A DNA stretch of 64,000 nt from Zhongshania aquimaris (GTDB lineage Bacteria > Pseudomonadota > Gammaproteobacteria > Pseudomonadales > Spongiibacteraceae): positions 558,001 through 622,000 of the forward strand of contig NZ_JAHWDQ010000002.1 of NCBI RefSeq assembly GCF_019312595.1. Direction: 5' to 3'. Positions 1 to 8,198 of the stretch are shown here, one piece after another. The notes under the pieces are model-generated. The model saw only the letters and a list, made by a program, of their open reading frames with translations. It made no database searches and had not been told where the DNA came from. The first letter of the stretch is position 1; every line of letters begins with the position of its first letter. The position numbers and the translations under genes were made by a program.

Positions 1-666
1 GATTGCCTCTTGATCGGGCGTATCGCTGGTGAGGCAGTGAATGGTGTCCCGCATAATGAGCGGCGGCTCGGCAGGATTAATCACAATTATTGCCTTGCCT
101 ACTTTAGCGCCACCAATCGCCTCGATGGCGCTGGCGGTGGTACGCGTGAACTCGTCAATATTTTTGCGGGTACCAGGGCCGACAGACTTCGATGAAACCG
201 TTGCTACGATTTCGCCGTAGTCGACGGCTTGCACGCGACTGACCGCAGCGACAATGGGAATGGTTGCCTGGCCACCGCACGTCACCATATTGACATTGCT
301 TTTATGGCCTTCATTTATCAGCGTTTGCAGATTAACCGGCGGAATACAAAATGGACCGATTGCCGCAGGTGTTAAATCAATCATCATTGCGCTTTGCTCA
401 TTCACTAGCGTAGAGTTCTTGGCGTGCGCGTATGCCGATGTCGCATCAAAGACGATTGCAATGCCATCATCTTTCATACTAGGAATCATGCCCTCGACTC
501 CGTCGGTGGTGACGTTTAAACCAAGTTCCCTGGCGCGTTGAATACCAGCGGAGTCTTCAATCCCTACCATCCATACTGGTTCTATCCATTGGCTTCGCAG
601 TGCTTTCAGCAACAGGTCGGTACCGATATTTCCCGGGCCGATAATGGCGGCCTTTAGTTTGTTCAT
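1..666 (-). CDS. hsaG: Acetaldehyde dehydrogenase (acylating), HsaG/BphJ-type, N-terminal part only
   Basis: The reverse strand stays open from an ATG at 666 to the left edge, giving the first 222 residues; the C-terminus lies outside the window. The protein opens with a Rossmann motif (GPGNIGTDL, residues 10-18), has VTCGGQ with the expected catalytic Cys near residue 130, and retains PLIMRDT near the end, all typical of the NAD-dependent enzymes that turn acetaldehyde or propanal into acyl-CoA at the end of meta-cleavage pathways. It starts 3 bp after the hydratase stop, so the two are co-transcribed. In steroid ring degradation the partner aldolase (HsaF) usually follows and may lie beyond the edge. 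The HsaG rather than MhpF label rests on the neighbours. Confidence 0.85.
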   Translation of the reverse strand, partial: MNKLKAAIIGPGNIGTDLLLKALRSQWIEPVWMVGIEDSAGIQRARELGLNVTTDGVEGMIPSMKDDGIAIVFDATSAYAHAKNSTLVNEQSAMMIDLTPAAIGPFCIPPVNLQTLINEGHKSNVNMVTCGGQATIPIVAAVSRVQAVDYGEIVATVSSKSVGPGTRKNIDEFTRTTASAIEAIGGAKVGKAIIVINPAEPPLIMRDTIHCLTSDTPDQEAI

Positions 667-669
667 AGC

Positions 670-1476
670 CTAGTTTGCCTTCTGTTTAAAGCTTATGTTT
701 GTCGAGCCATAGCCAATTAGCTCCATGGTAAACGTGTCGCCGGGTTTAGCGGGTTCGAGTGGAACCACTGAACCTGACAGTATAATTTCACCGGCTTTGA
801 AGCTGGTGCCGAACTCGCCGAGCGTGTTTGCTAGCCATGCCACGGCAGTGAGTGGGTTGCCTTGCACGGCTGAACCGAGGCCCTGACTCACAAGACACCC
901 ATTTTTATGCATGACGATTTTTAAGTTGGCGAGATCAATTCCGGTGGGATTTATATGCTCGTCTCCCAGCGCGTAAAATCCGCAGGATGCGTTATCAGCG
1001 ATGGTGTCCTGGATTTTTATACGCCAGTTGTTAATTCGTGAATCTACAATTTCAAAGCAGGGGATAATGTACTCAGTGGCCGTCAGTACGTCCTGTTCAC
1101 TTACCCCCGGTCCCTGCAGGTCGCTTTTAAGTTTGAAGGCTATTTCCGCTTCGACCTGAGGTTGGATTAGGGCGTTTGCGATATCTATTTCTGCGCCGTT
1201 TGGCACGGCCATGGCGCTCGTCAGAAATCCGAAATCCGGTTGAAATACACCTAGCATCTCCTGAACACTGGCGGATGTGACGCCTATTTTCTTGCCTACA
1301 ATGGTTTCGCCATTTTTGTCGATTCGCGCCTGAAGAAATCCCCGTGATATGTGATACGCGTCATCAATACTTATCTCTGGGAAGCGTTCGGTAAAAGGCA
1401 GAATGGGTGTGCATGTCGTCATCGCATCGAACAGTTCTTTAGAAAGTTCGAGTCGTTGCTGGTTTGTTAAACTCAT
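670..1476 (-). CDS. hsaE: 2-keto-4-pentenoate hydratase family, HsaE-like
   Basis: A 268-residue protein of the fumarylacetoacetate-hydrolase-fold hydratases (MhpD/BphH/HsaE). It would add water to 2-hydroxyhexa-2,4-dienoate released from the steroid A ring, producing the substrate of the aldolase. Recognisable stretches are VGKKIGVTS, PQVEAEIAFKLK with the metal-ligand Glu residues, and the C-terminal GEIILSGS. I use the ATG at 1476 because GGGGAC sits 5 nt upstream; an upstream in-frame ATG at 1503 lacks such a site. It is the first gene of the minus arm and faces the hsaB/kshA arm across the shared control region. The family call is firm, the steroid role is from context. Confidence 0.85.
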   Translation of the reverse strand: MSLTNQQRLELSKELFDAMTTCTPILPFTERFPEISIDDAYHISRGFLQARIDKNGETIVGKKIGVTSASVQEMLGVFQPDFGFLTSAMAVPNGAEIDIANALIQPQVEAEIAFKLKSDLQGPGVSEQDVLTATEYIIPCFEIVDSRINNWRIKIQDTIADNASCGFYALGDEHINPTGIDLANLKIVMHKNGCLVSQGLGSAVQGNPLTAVAWLANTLGEFGTSFKAGEIILSGSVVPLEPAKPGDTFTMELIGYGSTNISFKQKAN

Positions 1477-1801
1477 GAAGTCCCCGTCGAAGTGTTGTCG
1501 CAATTAACGCCGCGTCGATTCAGATATTAATGAACGCGTAATCGCCTAAGTCGCAGACTTTAAAAAGTAACGAAGCTGCGCATCAGCAATATTGGTTGGT
1601 CATGATAGGAGTGGGACGAACTCATCTTAAACTCGCATTCCGTATATCGCGGGAGGTAAATGCGAGCACAAACCAAGTACTACTTATATGTGTGGGTATG
1701 CCATTGTGAATGGCAGATTTGGTCGGAAGTTAATTTTCTATAGGACAAGCTCATCGATATAGCCAGCGCGCGTATATCAGAGTAAATAACAAGGCTTTTG
1801 T
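1477..1801. promoter_or_regulatory. Divergent control region of the steroid gene arms
   Basis: This 325-bp gap separates the start of the hydratase (minus) from the start of the flavin reductase (plus). It holds two perfect inverted repeats: CTCGCATT/AATGCGAG at 1632-1666 with a 19-bp spacer, and TGCCATT-GTG-AATGGCA at 1699-1715. The second is a compact 17-bp palindrome of the size bound by MarR, TetR or GntR dimers and lies about 90 bp before the plus-strand start. No regulator gene is adjacent, so the binding protein is unknown. I cannot assign -35/-10 boxes with confidence. Confidence 0.45.
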
Positions 1802-2767
1802 ATGAATGATACTGCTTTTCGAGACGCGCTGGGACATTTTGCGACAGGAGTTACGATCGTCACCTCGTCGAATAAGGATGGTCGTGTAGGATTAACCGCA
1901 AATAGTTTTAACTCTGTTTCCTTGGATCCCCCGCTGGTTTTGTGGAGTTTAAGCAAAACGTCAAACTGTTTAGCTGCGATTTCCGAGAGCGGGTATTTTG
2001 CCGTTCATATTCTCGCTTACGACCAAATCGAGCTGTCGAAGAGTTTTGCGAAGAAAAGCACCCAAAAATTTGATGGCCTTGCCTGCGATGAAGGCATCGG
2101 TGGCTCGCCACTCATTTCTGGTTGCTCGGCTGTATTTCAATGCAAGGTGTTAACTCAATATGAGGGAGGCGACCATATAATATTTGTCGGTGAGGTGTTG
2201 GAATACGAACGCTCGGATAAGGCGCCATTGCTGTTCCATAAAGGTAAGTTTCATAGCGGTGAAGTGTTGCAAATATCTGAATCCCCCCAGCTTGACTCGA
2301 TCGCGAATCAAGTCGGCTTCACAGAAGATTTCTTCCCCTATCTAATGGCGCGAGCTCATTTCCAGCTCAATGAGCCGATCAAAGATGTAGTTAAGAGCTC
2401 AGGTATTGATGAGGACGATTACTTCATCATTTTACTGTTGTCCATCGGTGAAGGACGGACTATTCAGAATATCGCAAGATGCCTGGAGCATACCAATCAT
2501 CATCCGACCAACGAAAAAATTGCAGAAATGCATGAGCGCGGCTTGATTACCATTAAGAACGGAAAGAGCGGCGACAGGATTTACCTGTCCAGTGATGGCG
2601 CTCAGATTACTGAGAAGCTGCTTGCCGCCTCAAAGGAAGTGGAGAAAAAGTTGCGAAGTCATTTTGTGTCAAATGAAGTTGATTCTTTGAAATCGATACT
2701 GAAAAAAGTGATTTTAAGAACTGATCCGGGAATTCCCAATTTGTGGGATGTTGACGATCAGGGGTAG
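1802..2767 (+). CDS. hsaB: Flavin reductase with C-terminal MarR-like domain (HsaB-like)
   Basis: A 321-residue protein in two parts. Residues 1 to about 155 are a flavin-reductase domain (FATGVTIVTS, GLTANSF, SLDPPLVLWSL, and a later GDHIIFVGEV), which supplies reduced flavin to a flavin-dependent monooxygenase. Residues from about 165 to 300 resemble a MarR-type winged helix (FPYLMARAHFQLN, LSIGEGRTIQNIARCL, MHERGLITI, then a wing-like GKSGDRIYLS). The single-domain HsaB is about 190 residues; the longer layout matches the reductase of Acinetobacter 4-hydroxyphenylacetate hydroxylase, whose C-terminal domain makes the reductase respond to substrate. The partner is most likely the HsaA-like enzyme two genes on. 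AAGG lies upstream of the ATG. Confidence 0.8.
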   Translation: MNDTAFRDALGHFATGVTIVTSSNKDGRVGLTANSFNSVSLDPPLVLWSLSKTSNCLAAISESGYFAVHILAYDQIELSKSFAKKSTQKFDGLACDEGIGGSPLISGCSAVFQCKVLTQYEGGDHIIFVGEVLEYERSDKAPLLFHKGKFHSGEVLQISESPQLDSIANQVGFTEDFFPYLMARAHFQLNEPIKDVVKSSGIDEDDYFIILLLSIGEGRTIQNIARCLEHTNHHPTNEKIAEMHERGLITIKNGKSGDRIYLSSDGAQITEKLLAASKEVEKKLRSHFVSNEVDSLKSILKKVILRTDPGIPNLWDVDDQG

Positions 2768-2880
2768 CAAGGAAAGTTAAAACACGAATTAGACGAATAC
2801 ACTGCATTTTTGTCGGCAATAAACATGCGGCCGGTAAGGTATAAGCAAGCAATATAAGGTTAATAGCGGAGTTCAGAGTA

Positions 2881-3924
2881 ATGAGTAAGGAACAGATTGC
2901 ACCGATCAAGATTATAGCGGCGCCAATAGAGGACCGTTATGCGCGGGGGTGGCACTATTTTGGTCTACCTGCGGAGATTACCAATCAGCCCAAACGAATA
3001 TCTGGCTTTGGTACAAGACTTGTAGCGTATCGAGGCGAAGATGGCCAAGTCTATGTCCTCGACGGATACTGTCCGCACATGGGGGCAGAGCTAAGTAGAG
3101 GGTGCGTAGAGGGAAATTCAATTCGTTGCCCATTTCATGAGTGGCGCTGGGGAGCAGATGGCTTCTGTGACGACATACCATACGCGAAGCGAATACCACC
3201 CAAGGCCAGAATTAAAAGTTGGCCGGTTTTAGAGGTGAATGATCAATTGTTTATATGGCATGACCCTGAAGATAGTCGGCCGTCAGACGATATTACTATT
3301 CCAAATCTCGAGGCTTGTGATGACGATGAGTGGAGTGAGTGGGTAGTACGTCGAACTACTATTTCAACAAATTGTCGCGAGCTAATAGATAACGTATCAG
3401 ATAAAGCACATTTTGGTTCAATTCATCATTCCGCAGCGGCTGAATTTACAAATGTATTTGAAGGACATGTTGCTACTCAAATTATGCGTGGCATCAATGA
3501 TGAGAGAAGCGAGTTTGATGCTTCAGCAGAGATGATATCCGTCGCCACGTATTACGGTCCTGCTGTCATGTACGTTGACATGAAGCAGACTATTCAAGGT
3601 CAGCACGTCGAGTCGATTTGGATGAACGCCCATATGCCGATCGATACCGATAATTTTGAACTTTTTTTCGGCGTGAAAATTAAAAAAATTGCAGGAATGA
3701 GCGAAGTAGAAGGTAAAGCTTTTCTCGAAGCGTACGTAGACGCCTCTCAGCGAGCCTTCGATGAAGATGTAGCGATTTGGGAGAACAAAACGCGCGTCGA
3801 TAATCCGGTTCTTTGCGACGGTGACGGACCAATCAATATGTTAAGGCAGTGGTATCAACAGTTCTATGTCAATAAGGCGGATGTCCCTACTAAGTGGCAA
3901 TCTCGACGAGAAATAAAAGTCTAG
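2881..3924 (+). CDS. kshA: 3-ketosteroid 9-alpha-hydroxylase oxygenase subunit (KshA-like Rieske oxygenase)
   Basis: A 347-residue Rieske non-heme iron oxygenase. The Rieske cluster ligands are C64, H66, C83 and H86, inside a KshA-typical setting (DGYCPHMGAELS, then CPFHEWRWG). The mononuclear iron motif N171-x2-D174-x2-H177-x4-H182 follows, again as in KshA. KshA hydroxylates C9 of 4-androstene-3,17-dione or the 1,4-diene, which opens ring B and forms the phenolic secosteroid used by HsaA/HsaB. The electron-donating reductase KshB is not visible in this window. GGAG precedes the ATG. Related Rieske oxygenases act on other hydrophobic rings, but the HsaA and HsaD neighbours favour a steroid. 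Confidence 0.85.
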   Translation: MSKEQIAPIKIIAAPIEDRYARGWHYFGLPAEITNQPKRISGFGTRLVAYRGEDGQVYVLDGYCPHMGAELSRGCVEGNSIRCPFHEWRWGADGFCDDIPYAKRIPPKARIKSWPVLEVNDQLFIWHDPEDSRPSDDITIPNLEACDDDEWSEWVVRRTTISTNCRELIDNVSDKAHFGSIHHSAAAEFTNVFEGHVATQIMRGINDERSEFDASAEMISVATYYGPAVMYVDMKQTIQGQHVESIWMNAHMPIDTDNFELFFGVKIKKIAGMSEVEGKAFLEAYVDASQRAFDEDVAIWENKTRVDNPVLCDGDGPINMLRQWYQQFYVNKADVPTKWQSRREIKV

Positions 3925-4032
3925 ATTCGGGGTGAGGTAAAGACCGCAACGTTTATCTGAATGTTAACGTACGAGAAAATAATTCACACGTGATATCTCG
4001 GCGTCTTTGTAAAACATATTATGGTGGTGTTA

Positions 4033-5238
4033 ATGAGCGTTCAATATGCTTGTGATGTAGATGTTCCAACCTGTGACGAGCTTGTCGCCAGGGCGAAAGA
4101 AATTGCGAAGGTGTTAAAAGAGCGCAGTTATCACGCCAACGAGTCTCGCAACGTGTCTGAAGAGACTGTCAGTGCAATGAGTGAAGCAGGCCTATTTCGT
4201 ATTTTACAGCCCAAGCGTTGGAATGGCTTTGAGATGCATCCCAATACTTTTTTTAAAGTGCAGATGGCGCTGGCCGAAGCCTGTATGTCTACCGCCTGGA
4301 TTTATGGCGTTATCGGTGTACACCCCTACCAGTTGGCCTTGTTTGATGACCGAGCGCAGGAGGAGGTTTGGGGCGAAGATGACAGCGTATTAGTGTCGTC
4401 CACTTATCAACCTGTGGCTAAAATTAAGTTAGTCGAAGGTGGGTATAGAATTAGTGGCCGATGGTCTTTTTCAAGTGGCTGTACTCATTGCGATTGGGTT
4501 TTATTAGGCGGGATGATCCCCCCCGACTTAAGCGAAACAGGCGCTCCCGATATGCGCACTTTTCTCCTTCCGAGAGCGGATTATCAGATCATCGAAAATT
4601 GGGATGTATTAGGTCTGCGCGCCACAGGTAGCAATGATATTTTGGTTGAAGACATGTTTGTTCCAGAGTACCGCACTCATAAAGCGCTGGATGGCTTTTT
4701 ATGTAAAAGCCCTGGTAATGAAGTTAACAAAGCTCCGCTTTATCGCATCCCCTGGGCTCAGTTATTTGTACGGTCGGTATCAACAGGGGCAATTGGTGCG
4801 GCAGAGGGTGCGCTTAGCGAATACCTAAAGATTGCTGCCAAGCGTATGCCCTCTTTTTCTGAGAAGGGAACAGTACACGATCCCATTGCGCAAACCATAG
4901 TCGCGGATGCTGTAATTGCTATTAATGAACTTAAACAAACGCTTTTTCGCAATATGGATAAGCTATACGACGCGGCGCAAGGGGGCCGTATGTTATCAAT
5001 CGATGACCGAGTTAAGTATCGTTACGATTCAGCCGTAGTGGTGGATCGCTGCCTAGAGATTGTGACCAAGTTGCAGCATAACTTGGGTGGGCGCGGCATC
5101 TATATGAATAATCCTGTTGCTCGGTATTTTCTGGATCTAAATGCTGCGCGGGCACATGTCGCTAATACCCCAAGTAAATTTGCTTATAACCTCGGAGCAG
5201 TTCGACTTGGCTTGGATAATCAGGATTTCTTTATCTAA
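4033..5238 (+). CDS. hsaA: Flavin-dependent secosteroid A-ring monooxygenase (HsaA-like)
   Basis: About 401 residues of the acyl-CoA-dehydrogenase-fold group D flavin monooxygenases. The N-terminal helical part (RILQPKRWNGFE, ACMSTAWIYGVIGVHPYQLALF) and the middle beta part (GRWSFSSGCTHCDWVLLGG, then WDVLGLRATGSND) are typical of HsaA, which ortho-hydroxylates the phenolic A ring of 3-HSA to a catechol using reduced flavin from HsaB. I prefer the ATG at 4033, with GGTGG just before it, over the in-frame ATG at 4021. The extradiol dioxygenase HsaC expected next in the pathway is absent between here and the integrase. Confidence 0.82.
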   Translation: MSVQYACDVDVPTCDELVARAKEIAKVLKERSYHANESRNVSEETVSAMSEAGLFRILQPKRWNGFEMHPNTFFKVQMALAEACMSTAWIYGVIGVHPYQLALFDDRAQEEVWGEDDSVLVSSTYQPVAKIKLVEGGYRISGRWSFSSGCTHCDWVLLGGMIPPDLSETGAPDMRTFLLPRADYQIIENWDVLGLRATGSNDILVEDMFVPEYRTHKALDGFLCKSPGNEVNKAPLYRIPWAQLFVRSVSTGAIGAAEGALSEYLKIAAKRMPSFSEKGTVHDPIAQTIVADAVIAINELKQTLFRNMDKLYDAAQGGRMLSIDDRVKYRYDSAVVVDRCLEIVTKLQHNLGGRGIYMNNPVARYFLDLNAARAHVANTPSKFAYNLGAVRLGLDNQDFFI

Positions 5239-5264
5239 TTGGATATATAAGACAGGTGAAATGA

Positions 5265-6089
5265 ATGAGTTTGCCGGAAGGTAAGTTTTGCGAAATTGGT
5301 AGTGATCTAAATATTCACTATCACGAAGCGGGGACGGGCCCCGTCTTGGTTTTCATTCATGGTAGCGGGCCAGGTGCGAGCGGTTACAGCAACTTTAAGC
5401 TTAATTACCCAGCAATGGCGGATGCTGGTTATCGAGTGATTGTACCCGATCTGATTGGGTACGGATTTTCAAGTAAGCCCTCTGATCGCGAGTATCATTT
5501 AGATTTCTTTTCTGATTGTCTTATGTCATTGCTGGACAAGCTCGGCGTAGATGATTGCGTTCTTATTGGCAACTCCTTGGGAGGTGCTATCGCGATTAGT
5601 TTGTCTTTGCGTTTTCCGGAGAGAGTCAATAAGTTGATTTTGATGGCACCCGGAGGAATTGAAGATATTTCTGTGTATATGGGTATGAAAGGTATCCAGA
5701 CAATGATGTCGGGATTTCTCAGTGATGAAAAGCTGACTCCAGACGGGCTTAAAAATTTACTGAAACTGCAGCTATTTGCTCCAGATACGATGCAAGACGT
5801 GCTAGAGCAAGCGGTATCTGAACGATTTCCGGTAATGGAGCAGCAACCTGCCGAGGTGCTTAGTACCCTAAAAGTGCCAGATCAGACCGATGCACTTTCG
5901 CAGATTTCTTGTCCGATACTAGGATTCTGGGGTATGAACGACCTGTTCTGCCCTCCAAGTGGCGCCATAAAAATACTTGAGCGCTGCAATAACACTCGAT
6001 TTCAGCTGTTAACCGAATGCGGGCACTGGGTGATGGTTGAGTATCCCGAGCTATTTAATAGAGAGTGTTTAGCTTTCTTGGCGGAATAG
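5265..6089 (+). CDS. hsaD: Meta-cleavage product hydrolase (HsaD-like alpha/beta hydrolase)
   Basis: A 274-residue alpha/beta hydrolase of the carbon-carbon bond type. The oxyanion region HGSGPGASG (residues 32-40), nucleophile S104 in GNSLGG, acid D226 and base H254 form the expected catalytic set of BphD/HsaD. HsaD cleaves 4,9-DSHA, the ring-opened steroid, into hydroxyhexadienoate (feeding the hydratase across the divergent promoter) and a bicyclic propionate. It lies 26 bp behind the HsaA-like gene with an AGGTG site, so the two are probably one transcript. Assignment to the steroid rather than biphenyl pathway rests on KshA and HsaA next door. Confidence 0.82.
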   Translation: MSLPEGKFCEIGSDLNIHYHEAGTGPVLVFIHGSGPGASGYSNFKLNYPAMADAGYRVIVPDLIGYGFSSKPSDREYHLDFFSDCLMSLLDKLGVDDCVLIGNSLGGAIAISLSLRFPERVNKLILMAPGGIEDISVYMGMKGIQTMMSGFLSDEKLTPDGLKNLLKLQLFAPDTMQDVLEQAVSERFPVMEQQPAEVLSTLKVPDQTDALSQISCPILGFWGMNDLFCPPSGAIKILERCNNTRFQLLTECGHWVMVEYPELFNRECLAFLAE

Positions 6090-6173
6090 GAATAGCCAAG
6101 TCTTACTGGGCTATCTGTTGTATCTAACTATACGTCATAGCTCGATGCTGTATATCGATAGGAAATAAAAGTA

Positions 6174-6947
6174 ATGACTCGCTTTATCGGAAAAGTTGTT
6201 TTAGTGACGGGCGCAGCGCGGGGAATAGGCTGGGCCGCAGCGGAGTTGTTTGCCCGCGAAGGTGGTCGTGTAATTGCTACCGACTACAGTATTGAATCGA
6301 CCGCAGTACCAATAGCCGAGCTTGTTGAGCAAGGTTTACTTATTGAAGCCGATACCCTTGATGTTACCCAAGAGACCCATTGGGACCGGGTAGTTGATGG
6401 CGTTGTTAAGCGTTATGGACAGTTAGATGTTGTGGTTAATAATGCAGGGATGGTGCTGACGGGATCTGCCGAGGACGCGAGCCTTGAAGATTGGCGTAAA
6501 ATTATGGCGGTCAATATCGACGGCGTATTTATCGGTACACGTAAGGCTATTTCGGTGATGAAAGGTCGGAGTGGCGCTATTGTTAATATAGCGTCGATAT
6601 CAGGTAACGTGGGTGATTCAATGTTGGCAGCTTACAATACCTCTAAAGGTGGCGTTCGAATGTTTACTAAATCGGCAGCCTTACATTGCGCCAGCCAAGG
6701 CTATAATATTCGCGTCAATTCCGTACACCCGGGGCATACCATGACAACGCTCGTGCAAAATGTGATTGAAGGCATGTCTGAGCAGGAGCGCAGCGGGTTT
6801 ATGGAAAAGATGAGCGGCATGATTCCGATGAAGCGCCCTGCCGATCCTGTAGAGATTGCTAAGCCCATATTGTTTCTTGCCAGTGATGACGCGAGCTACA
6901 TGACAGGTAGTGAGCTGATTGTTGATGGTGGTTATACGGCTCAGTGA
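6174..6947 (+). CDS. Short-chain dehydrogenase/reductase, possibly a hydroxysteroid dehydrogenase
   Basis: A 257-residue classical SDR: cofactor motif TGAARGIG at residues 12-19, NNAG at 88-91, catalytic Y153 and K157 in YNTSK, and DGGYTAQ at the C-terminus. Asp36 after the second strand (ATDYS) points to NAD(H) rather than NADP(H). It ends the plus arm of the steroid cluster, 85 bp after the hydrolase, which suggests oxidation or reduction of a steroid hydroxyl group, but sequence alone does not set the position. It looks alike in layout to the SDR at 49812-50582, with similar RVNSVHPG and DDASYMTGSEL blocks. Confidence 0.85.
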   Translation: MTRFIGKVVLVTGAARGIGWAAAELFAREGGRVIATDYSIESTAVPIAELVEQGLLIEADTLDVTQETHWDRVVDGVVKRYGQLDVVVNNAGMVLTGSAEDASLEDWRKIMAVNIDGVFIGTRKAISVMKGRSGAIVNIASISGNVGDSMLAAYNTSKGGVRMFTKSAALHCASQGYNIRVNSVHPGHTMTTLVQNVIEGMSEQERSGFMEKMSGMIPMKRPADPVEIAKPILFLASDDASYMTGSELIVDGGYTAQ

Positions 6948-7245
6948 ATTAAACGTCTGGGGTGATGATATATATGATGTTGTCGATGTTCTAATTAAGT
7001 GCTTGAGGCCAAGCACCGTAGTGTTTGCGACCTACTGATGAACAACCCATTGTTATTGTGGGTAATCTATTATCATGCCGCACGTACAGAGTTAGGGGAA
7101 CATGAACACCTGACGATATTTAATAACAAGCAAATACAGATTTTGCAAACCCATAGGCTATGACGCTAGCAAACAGCAAATAAAAATATTGCGTAAAACT
7201 ACTGCTGCACGGTTTTCTTCAAGTGACGTCGTGAAGCTACTGGGA
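6948..7245. other. Gap between steroid arm and integrase module
   Basis: No gene is visible in these 298 bp. A perfect stem GTGCTTG/CAAGCAC at 6999-7016, without a T-run, could end or stabilise the plus-arm transcript. A second imperfect palindrome, CTTCA/TGAAG around a GACGTC core, lies near 7218-7236 and could end the minus-strand transcript that stops at 7246. No direct repeat of the tRNA-Arg gene was found here that would mark an attachment site. Confidence 0.35.
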
Positions 7246-7620
7246 TTATGCCGTGTAAAATCGACGAAAGACTTTCTGTCGCATTACCCTCATATCTCCA
7301 AAAACACTGTAGCGGCGGTGTTGCACGCGTACCCGTGGTAGCTCTAATTTAGTTATCTGCAGTACATGTTCGTAGTGGTGGGCAATAAACTCGTCATTAA
7401 TTTTAACGTGTATTCCTGCAGAAATTGACAGGTCGTGTTTATCGATATCGTCCCAAAATACCGTGCCGAGAATACCTCTTTCGGTATCCGTTAGCAGTAT
7501 CTCGGTGCAGGTTCGTTCGGGTAGATGTTGGTACTCACTAACTATCAGCGATAGTCTAGTGACGCGCAATCGATCATTATTTAGAAACTCCGGACTATTC
7601 ATGATAGATGCTAATGTCAT
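7246..7620 (-). CDS. Unknown small protein of the integrase module
   Basis: A 124-residue protein without a family I recognise. I use the ATG at 7620, preceded by GGGGAAC, although the frame remains open upstream to 7812; that extension overlaps the neighbouring gene and is rich in Cys and Arg, so it is probably not coding. The alternating hydrophobic pattern (RVTRLSLIVSEY, GILGTVFWDD, HVLQITKLELP) suggests a small all-beta domain, possibly an OB-like fold. It is the last gene of a minus-strand row led by the excisionase-like gene and the integrase. Confidence 0.55.
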   Translation of the reverse strand: MTLASIMNSPEFLNNDRLRVTRLSLIVSEYQHLPERTCTEILLTDTERGILGTVFWDDIDKHDLSISAGIHVKINDEFIAHHYEHVLQITKLELPRVRVQHRRYSVFGDMRVMRQKVFRRFYTA

Positions 7621-7649
7621 GTTACTTGTTCCCCAGTTTGTTGAGTGAG

Positions 7650-8198
7650 CTATATATCGTGGAATGAACAACGTTCTTCCAATGTACTGGCAAATGCATG
7701 GGAAAGGGGTAGCGCAAGTTCGGCAGGGTAAAATGTATAGGTTAGCCTCCTCTGCTGTACCCACTCGTATATGCACTCTATCGGATCTGCGTGGGCTGAT
7801 TCGCCTAAGCAAATAGCCATATCTAAAATGCTTTTGTTTACCGTTGTGGATAGCTGGTTGTATATCGCGCGACTAAGGGATCGACATTCATTCACTGTGA
7901 GAGAGTGCTCCGGTAAGACTGAGTGAACATCTAGCATCCCGCCAGTGCATTTCTGGTCACGAAGAGAGTATTGCTCCTGTAAGTAGCCTGTTAGTTTGGT
8001 TGCTGCCTCTTGAGCGGTTAGCTCAACGGTATCAATATGTTCAAATCGGGCGACGAGCCATGACACTAGCGCTTGGTGATTGCTAGATTCGTTGCCTTTT
8101 CCGATTAGTGCGACGAGGTCATTTGATTGGCAGTCGCTTTGCGCAAGAAGGACAGTTGCGATGCGGTCTATATTTTTGTCGATATTAGATTTAGTCAT
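7650..8198 (-). CDS. Unknown helical protein downstream of integrase
   Basis: A 182-residue protein of unrecognised family. The ATG at 8198 overlaps the integrase stop by 8 bp (ATGACTAA), which indicates translational coupling and makes this a genuine gene of the integrated element. The chain looks mainly alpha-helical and acidic at its N-terminal part (NIDRIATVLLAQSD, LVSWLVARFEHI), with several Cys residues (e.g. in QKCTGG, NECRSL, MAICLG, IECIYEW). No transmembrane segment or nuclease motif is visible. Its linkage to a recombinase suggests an element maintenance or accessory role; nothing more can be said. Confidence 0.6.
   Translation of the reverse strand: MTKSNIDKNIDRIATVLLAQSDCQSNDLVALIGKGNESSNHQALVSWLVARFEHIDTVELTAQEAATKLTGYLQEQYSLRDQKCTGGMLDVHSVLPEHSLTVNECRSLSRAIYNQLSTTVNKSILDMAICLGESAHADPIECIYEWVQQRRLTYTFYPAELALPLSHAFASTLEERCSFHDI

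Noticed and set aside
254-541. Open frame of 95 codons on the plus strand
   Set aside because: It is the complement of the acetaldehyde dehydrogenase, whose minus-strand reading shows family motifs.
7621-7812. N-terminal extension of the last gene in the integrase module
   Set aside because: It overlaps the neighbouring gene and has Cys/Arg-rich, unprotein-like composition; the ATG at 7620 has a ribosome site.
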